DNA from: Falciphora oryzae
Lineage: Eukaryota > Ascomycota > Sordariomycetes > Magnaporthales > Magnaporthaceae
Assembly (NCBI GenBank): GCA_000733355.1
Contig: JNVV01000003.1
Location: 186,001 to 250,000 of the forward strand
DNA length: 64,000 bases
Reading direction: 5' to 3'
Below, in pieces: positions 60,469 through 64,000 of this stretch (position 1 is its first letter; each line of letters opens with the position of its first letter). The notes below the pieces were generated by a model. The model saw only the letters and a program-made list of their open reading frames with translations, ran no database searches and had not been told where the DNA came from. A program made the position numbers and the translations under genes.

Positions 60469-61245
60469 AGAAAAAAAACGCAACAATGAGCGCCAGTCGA
60501 ACATAAATGCAACCCCTGTCTCCCCTTCCTTAATCAGTACGCCGGATATGAATTACCCCTGGATTTTGGATGTTTCGCTTTTCGTTCTCCCAACTTCAGC
60601 ACGCGGCGTTTTCTGGGCGCTGAACTCGGCTGGATTTGGTTTTTATGTTTCTTTGCTTTCCCTCTGCCTGTTTCTTCTAATCTGCGGTTTGGTGTTACAA
60701 AAGAAAACCTTGCCGAAAAGTGGCGGTCTTCCGGAAGGGAAAAAATGGATGGGAAAGTTGGACTTTCTGGGCGGGACTGGATGGTTGGGTTAGCTTTTGG
60801 GGGGTTATGGCCAACAAACGAAGTCAACCTGTATGATGCCCGGGAAAAGAAAGATGAGAGATGTCTAAATGTATTTTGTCTACTAACCTAATGTCGCATG
60901 TCCCACATACATATACTTATCACCCTAGATATTTTTTTGTCTTGGATGATGTGGGGATATTGCCATGCCTCCGTTACAGAGGAGTGTTCTCTGCCGTCTG
61001 TCTGTTGAACGCCTCTCGATACTAGATAGGGCATGCCCTCTTTTTGAGATGAGGTCGAACACCCTCGACACATGCTGACCGAAACCATCACAAGAATAAA
61101 TCAGGGGGCAAGGAAATAAGGCTTACCGGGGCGCGCGCCTCTCAACTCCAGCTGCACATCGGTCGATGCTCCGAGCAAGCACAAGAAATGGCACGCACCT
61201 GTGCAAAAAAGAAAGTTGGACGTAGAAAAAAAAGCAAAGGGATTG
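60469..61245. other. 3' flank of xyr1
   Basis: Downstream sequence of xyr1, including a likely 3' UTR. No gene is supported before the tRNA-Pro gene on the minus strand. Confidence 0.4.
61226..61233 (-). terminator. RNA polymerase III terminator of tRNA-Pro(CGG)
   Basis: On the minus strand a run of eight T lies 13 bases past the tRNA 3' end, as expected for RNA polymerase III termination. Confidence 0.7.
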
Positions 61246-61352
61246 GGGCCCAACCGGGATTCGAACCCGGGGCCTCGTCCAGATGTGTTCTAGAAGCTAG
61301 AACGAGTTAGAAGTAACCCGAAGGACGAATCATACCACTAGACCATTGGGCC
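61246..61352 (-). tRNA. tRNA-Pro (anticodon CGG), with intron
   Basis: The 7-bp acceptor stem GGCCCAA/TTGGGCC is fully paired, with discriminator C. The anticodon stem is CGTCC/GGACG and the loop TTCGGG-T gives anticodon CGG at 61318-61320. A 35-base intron occupies 61282-61316, directly 3' of position 37, the canonical site. The T arm is CCGGG TTCGAAT CCCGG and serves as the B box. Confidence 0.93.
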
Positions 61353-61703
61353 AATCGTTGTTCGATGACGGCATGGCTTGGATGCTCGCTTAAGTCGAGC
61401 AAGCTCAGCAGTGGGGCATTGGGAATAGTTTAGGAGTGGCGAAGGGGGTCTGGATAGCATGGCAAAGGAACATGGCCGGAATCCGGGAAAGAATGAAGCC
61501 TGGCGAACACTGGGTAGTAAAGATCAAAGAATCAAAACTGGGATGAGAAGCACTGCGCATGTTGCAATACTCTGGTTTTTCTCAAAACACGGCCCATCAT
61601 TCAGTACCTCGGCTGCTGGTCAGCGGTGAGCGCCATGCTGCATCGGAGGGGGCAGCGCCAGCGCAGAGGAAGATAGAGTCACAGGCATAGCCACCACAAT
61701 AAC

Positions 61704-61791
61704 GCCGCGATGGTCTAGTGGTATGATTCTCGCTTAGGGTTCACCCTTAGCTTCTTGCGAGAGGTCCCGGGTTCAATCCCCGGTTGCGGCC
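61704..61791 (+). tRNA. tRNA-Pro (anticodon AGG), with intron
   Basis: The acceptor stem GCCGCGA pairs with TTGCGGC (one G-T pair), with discriminator C. The anticodon stem is CTCGC/GCGAG and the loop TTAGGG-T gives anticodon AGG at 61736-61738. A 16-base intron lies at 61740-61755 after position 37. The D arm is the same as in the neighbouring tRNA-Pro(CGG). A T4 run at 61793-61796 follows immediately and can terminate transcription. Confidence 0.95.
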
Positions 61792-62359
61792 GTTTTCATT
61801 TTGCTAATGGAAACCCGGTTCAATGAATCGGAAACCCTTTGCAGCATCATTTTCTGTGCGGTGCATTTGGGTGGGTGGATGAAGGCGGTGTGCCGCTTTG
61901 GTGGCTCCTGGCCCCTGAATTGTGGGTGGTTCTCCGCTAGTGCCCACGAAGTGCATCGACCGAGTCGCTGTCGTGGGCTCGTTGAATTTACTGCAGCGGA
62001 AGCCTCACAAGGTCGAAGATTAAAATGCGGCTAGAGAATTTTTGTTTATATGATACCATTCTGGATCCGATCAATTCATTAGGGGCGTCGAGGCGCGTTT
62101 TTGAAAGTTATCTAGGTAGATTGTAGTGAGTGGCCTGACTTTAGTTGGTCGCCTTGGTTCGAGATGGTGTGTTCTGTCCCGTGAAAGTGACACTCAGTCA
62201 CAACCTTCAAAGAGCTCAAGCGAGAAATAAAACAGGAACTCTCAGCTGCATCTTCTATTGTGTGGCTTTGATGTAAAAAGAGGTGATACGGTGACCGCGA
62301 AAGGGGGAGCTTTAGTGAGCCTGTTGCCGCAAAGGGGCAAAAAGGAAAACAATCCTTGC
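61792..62359. other. Spacer between tRNA genes
   Basis: No gene is supported between tRNA-Pro(AGG) and tRNA-Arg(CCT). The right end carries A-rich runs (T runs on the minus strand) that would terminate the tRNA-Arg transcript. Confidence 0.4.
62339..62349 (-). terminator. RNA polymerase III terminator of tRNA-Arg(CCT)
   Basis: On the minus strand a T4 and a T5 run follow within about 20 bases of the tRNA 3' end. Confidence 0.6.
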
Positions 62360-62440
62360 CAGGCCTCATGGGACTCGAACCCACAGCCTTCCGCTCGCTA
62401 CGAATAGGAGGCGGACGCGCTACCTTTGCGCCAAAGGCCT
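62360..62440 (-). tRNA. tRNA-Arg (anticodon CCT), with short intron
   Basis: The acceptor stem AGGCCTT pairs with GAGGCCT, with discriminator G. The anticodon stem is TCCGC/GCGGA and the loop CTCCTA-A gives anticodon CCT at 62406-62408. A 9-base intron (62396-62404) follows position 37. The T arm contains GGTTCGAGTCC. Confidence 0.9.
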
Positions 62441-62864
62441 TTATAATCGAATATTCTTCTGTGTGCTGTTAACCTACACATAACCACAGACCCTGGTCAC
62501 CCACTCGTCCGCATTCAGCTCCCACTCTACCAGAGGCCGCTCATCTCGGAGTGGTTGGCATGAAGAGGGTGACAATCAATCACTGAAAAGAGCACGCTGG
62601 AGAATGCATGGTTTTCAGACCTAGCTCACTCGTTCATATGATGAAGACCCCGTGCAGCGACGTGCAGGTTTAGTCGAGACGCAGATATTACAAATCGTCC
62701 GTGGCCCCCAATCGCTCCTGTTTCCCCCGCCATCTCGGCTCATGCTTGCTTGGATCCAATGCTGGCGCGACAAGATGGAACGCCATCTTCAACCTCCTGA
62801 CTACCAATTACTCAACACCTAGTGCACCTCCCAAACTGGGCAAGATAAAGGGCAAGCGATCAGC
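62441..62864. other. Upstream region of the Zn2Cys6 factor gene
   Basis: Promoter side of the Zn2Cys6 factor gene. No other feature is supported. Confidence 0.4.
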
Positions 62865-64000
62865 ATGCTGCCCTCGAAGCCACGCAGCTCCGACGGCTGC
62901 TGGACCTGTCGGCTGCGGCGCAAGAAATGCGACGAGGAGCGCCCCATCTGCGCCGCCTGCCTGTCCCTCGAGATCGAATGCCTCTACAGCGATGCGAAGC
63001 CCGAGTGGATGGACGGCGCCGACCTGCAGCGCGACAAGGCCGAGGCCGTCAAGAAGTTGATCAAACGCAAAGCCGCCTGGAGAAGGGAACGGCGCCACCT
63101 GCAAGGACTGGAGTCTGGTCTCCGCGAGCTGGAGATGACCGACGGCCCTGACGGCCTGCACGTATCCACTGCCGCCGCGCCCCGCCAGCCCGCCGCGTCC
63201 ACCTCGACTCCCCCAAACGGCCACGACCACGAGCAGGCGCTTCCCAACCCTAGCCAACATGCCGCCCCGAGCCCGCCCAGTCCAGGCGGGCCGGCATCGT
63301 CCACCTCGGGATTCTCGCCGCCGTACCAGATGGATACATCCCAGGGCACCTCCCCCGAGTCGACTGCCGCCGAGGCGACGCACCGCTACCCTGTCATGTT
63401 CGGCGGCGAACACGAACGCGACGTCGCCCTGGCCATGACCTACTGCGACTCCGTGTTCCCCTTCCTATTCCCGTTTTACCGCCCTCAAATGCTCCTGGGC
63501 GGCCGCTCATGGCTCCTCATCGTGCTCAACAGCAACAAGACCCTATTCCACTCCGCCCTCAGCCTGGCCTCGTACTTTTTCACATCTTTCCTACATGGTG
63601 GCGAGAACACGTCCTGTCGCATGGTGTCGCACGAGGAGATGTACAGGCAGCAGAACCTGACCGTCAAGGAGCTTATGCTCGACGTTACCGATATCAACCA
63701 GAACGGTGTCAAGGGCAGACTTAAGGAGGCTACGCGTGTCCTGGCTGCCATCATGCAGGTGCTTTGTTTCGAGGTTGCCGTAGGAAACACGGGTGGCTCC
63801 TCGTGGGCCCTGCACCTCGAGGGCGCCGTCGTGCTTCTCGACCAGGTCTTCAAGCTCAACGCCGAGACGGCAGCCAACATCGTCTGCTGGAACAGCATCC
63901 TTCACATGCTTGACGAAGGAATGGGCCTTCACCCGCGCATATTCTTCCCTCGCGCCGCTGTGGGCCAGCAGACACACGGCCGTCCCATGGCCATGATGAA
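62865..64000 (+). CDS. Zn2Cys6 transcription factor, cut by window end
   Basis: The open frame starts at the ATG at 62865 (a stop lies upstream in frame at 62820) and runs without interruption to the end of the window, 378 codons so far. The zinc cluster lies right at the N-terminus: GCWTCRLRRKKCDEERPIC then AACLSLEIEC, residues 11-39. A basic helix (EAVKKLIKRKAAWRRERRHL) and a Pro/Ser-rich linker follow. From about residue 175 begins a helical region (DVALAMTYCDSVFPFLFPFY) with LHLEGAVVLLDQVFKLN, as in the Fungal_trans_2 (PF11951) group. Target genes are unknown, the C-terminus is missing, and later introns cannot be judged. Confidence 0.9.
   Translation, partial: MLPSKPRSSDGCWTCRLRRKKCDEERPICAACLSLEIECLYSDAKPEWMDGADLQRDKAEAVKKLIKRKAAWRRERRHLQGLESGLRELEMTDGPDGLHVSTAAAPRQPAASTSTPPNGHDHEQALPNPSQHAAPSPPSPGGPASSTSGFSPPYQMDTSQGTSPESTAAEATHRYPVMFGGEHERDVALAMTYCDSVFPFLFPFYRPQMLLGGRSWLLIVLNSNKTLFHSALSLASYFFTSFLHGGENTSCRMVSHEEMYRQQNLTVKELMLDVTDINQNGVKGRLKEATRVLAAIMQVLCFEVAVGNTGGSSWALHLEGAVVLLDQVFKLNAETAANIVCWNSILHMLDEGMGLHPRIFFPRAAVGQQTHGRPMAMM

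Noticed and set aside
1..64000. Search for CRISPR arrays, rRNA genes, intact transposons and long terminal repeats
   Set aside because: No regularly spaced repeats, rRNA core sequence, transposase or reverse-transcriptase motif, or paired terminal repeats were seen by eye. Diverged repeats could still be missed without a computed self-alignment.

Overview
The window reads as nuclear DNA of a filamentous ascomycete (Pezizomycotina, probably a Sordariomycete). Coding regions are GC-rich and are cut by short GT-AG introns of about 70-100 bases. The protein families are typical of these fungi: a XlnR/Xyr1 regulator, a HET-domain gene, Zn2Cys6 factors, a GH76 mannanase and a Sip5 homologue. The species is not identifiable from what I can see.

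Layout, left to right. 0-7 kb: a single-pass membrane protein of unknown function, then a Sip5-type Snf1-interacting protein. 7-17 kb: a D-arabinose dehydrogenase-like aldo/keto reductase (with a 137-base N gap) is divergent from a secreted AA8-AA12 haem/PQQ pyranose dehydrogenase. That gene converges on a secreted beta-lactamase-like serine hydrolase whose frame is broken at a G7 run; a membrane-anchored cysteine-rich protein follows. 18.9-20.7 kb: a conserved-looking protein of unknown function. 25.9-30.4 kb: tubulin-folding cofactor D (TBCD). 30.8-33.9 kb: two degenerate genes, an unrecognised relic and a HET-domain pseudogene with three frame changes and a stop. 34.4-35.6 kb: a GH76 alpha-1,6-mannanase. 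40.1-42.0 kb: an MFS transporter. 57.2-60.5 kb: a clear XlnR/Xyr1/XLR-1 homologue, the activator of xylanase and cellulase genes. 61.2-62.4 kb: three intron-containing tRNA genes (Pro-CGG, Pro-AGG, Arg-CCT). 62.9 kb to the end: a Zn2Cys6 factor cut by the window edge.

There is no compact cluster. A loose theme is plant and fungal polysaccharide use and sugar signalling: Xyr1, a glucose-signalling partner (Sip5), an extracellular sugar dehydrogenase of a type that can feed electrons to LPMOs, an intracellular pentose dehydrogenase and a mannanase.

Three large stretches (20.6-25.9, 35.6-40.1 and 42.0-57.2 kb, about 25 kb in all) hold no gene I can support, which is unusually sparse for such a genome. 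The largest lies directly upstream of xyr1. I found no CRISPR array, rRNA gene, intact transposon or evident novel multi-gene system.
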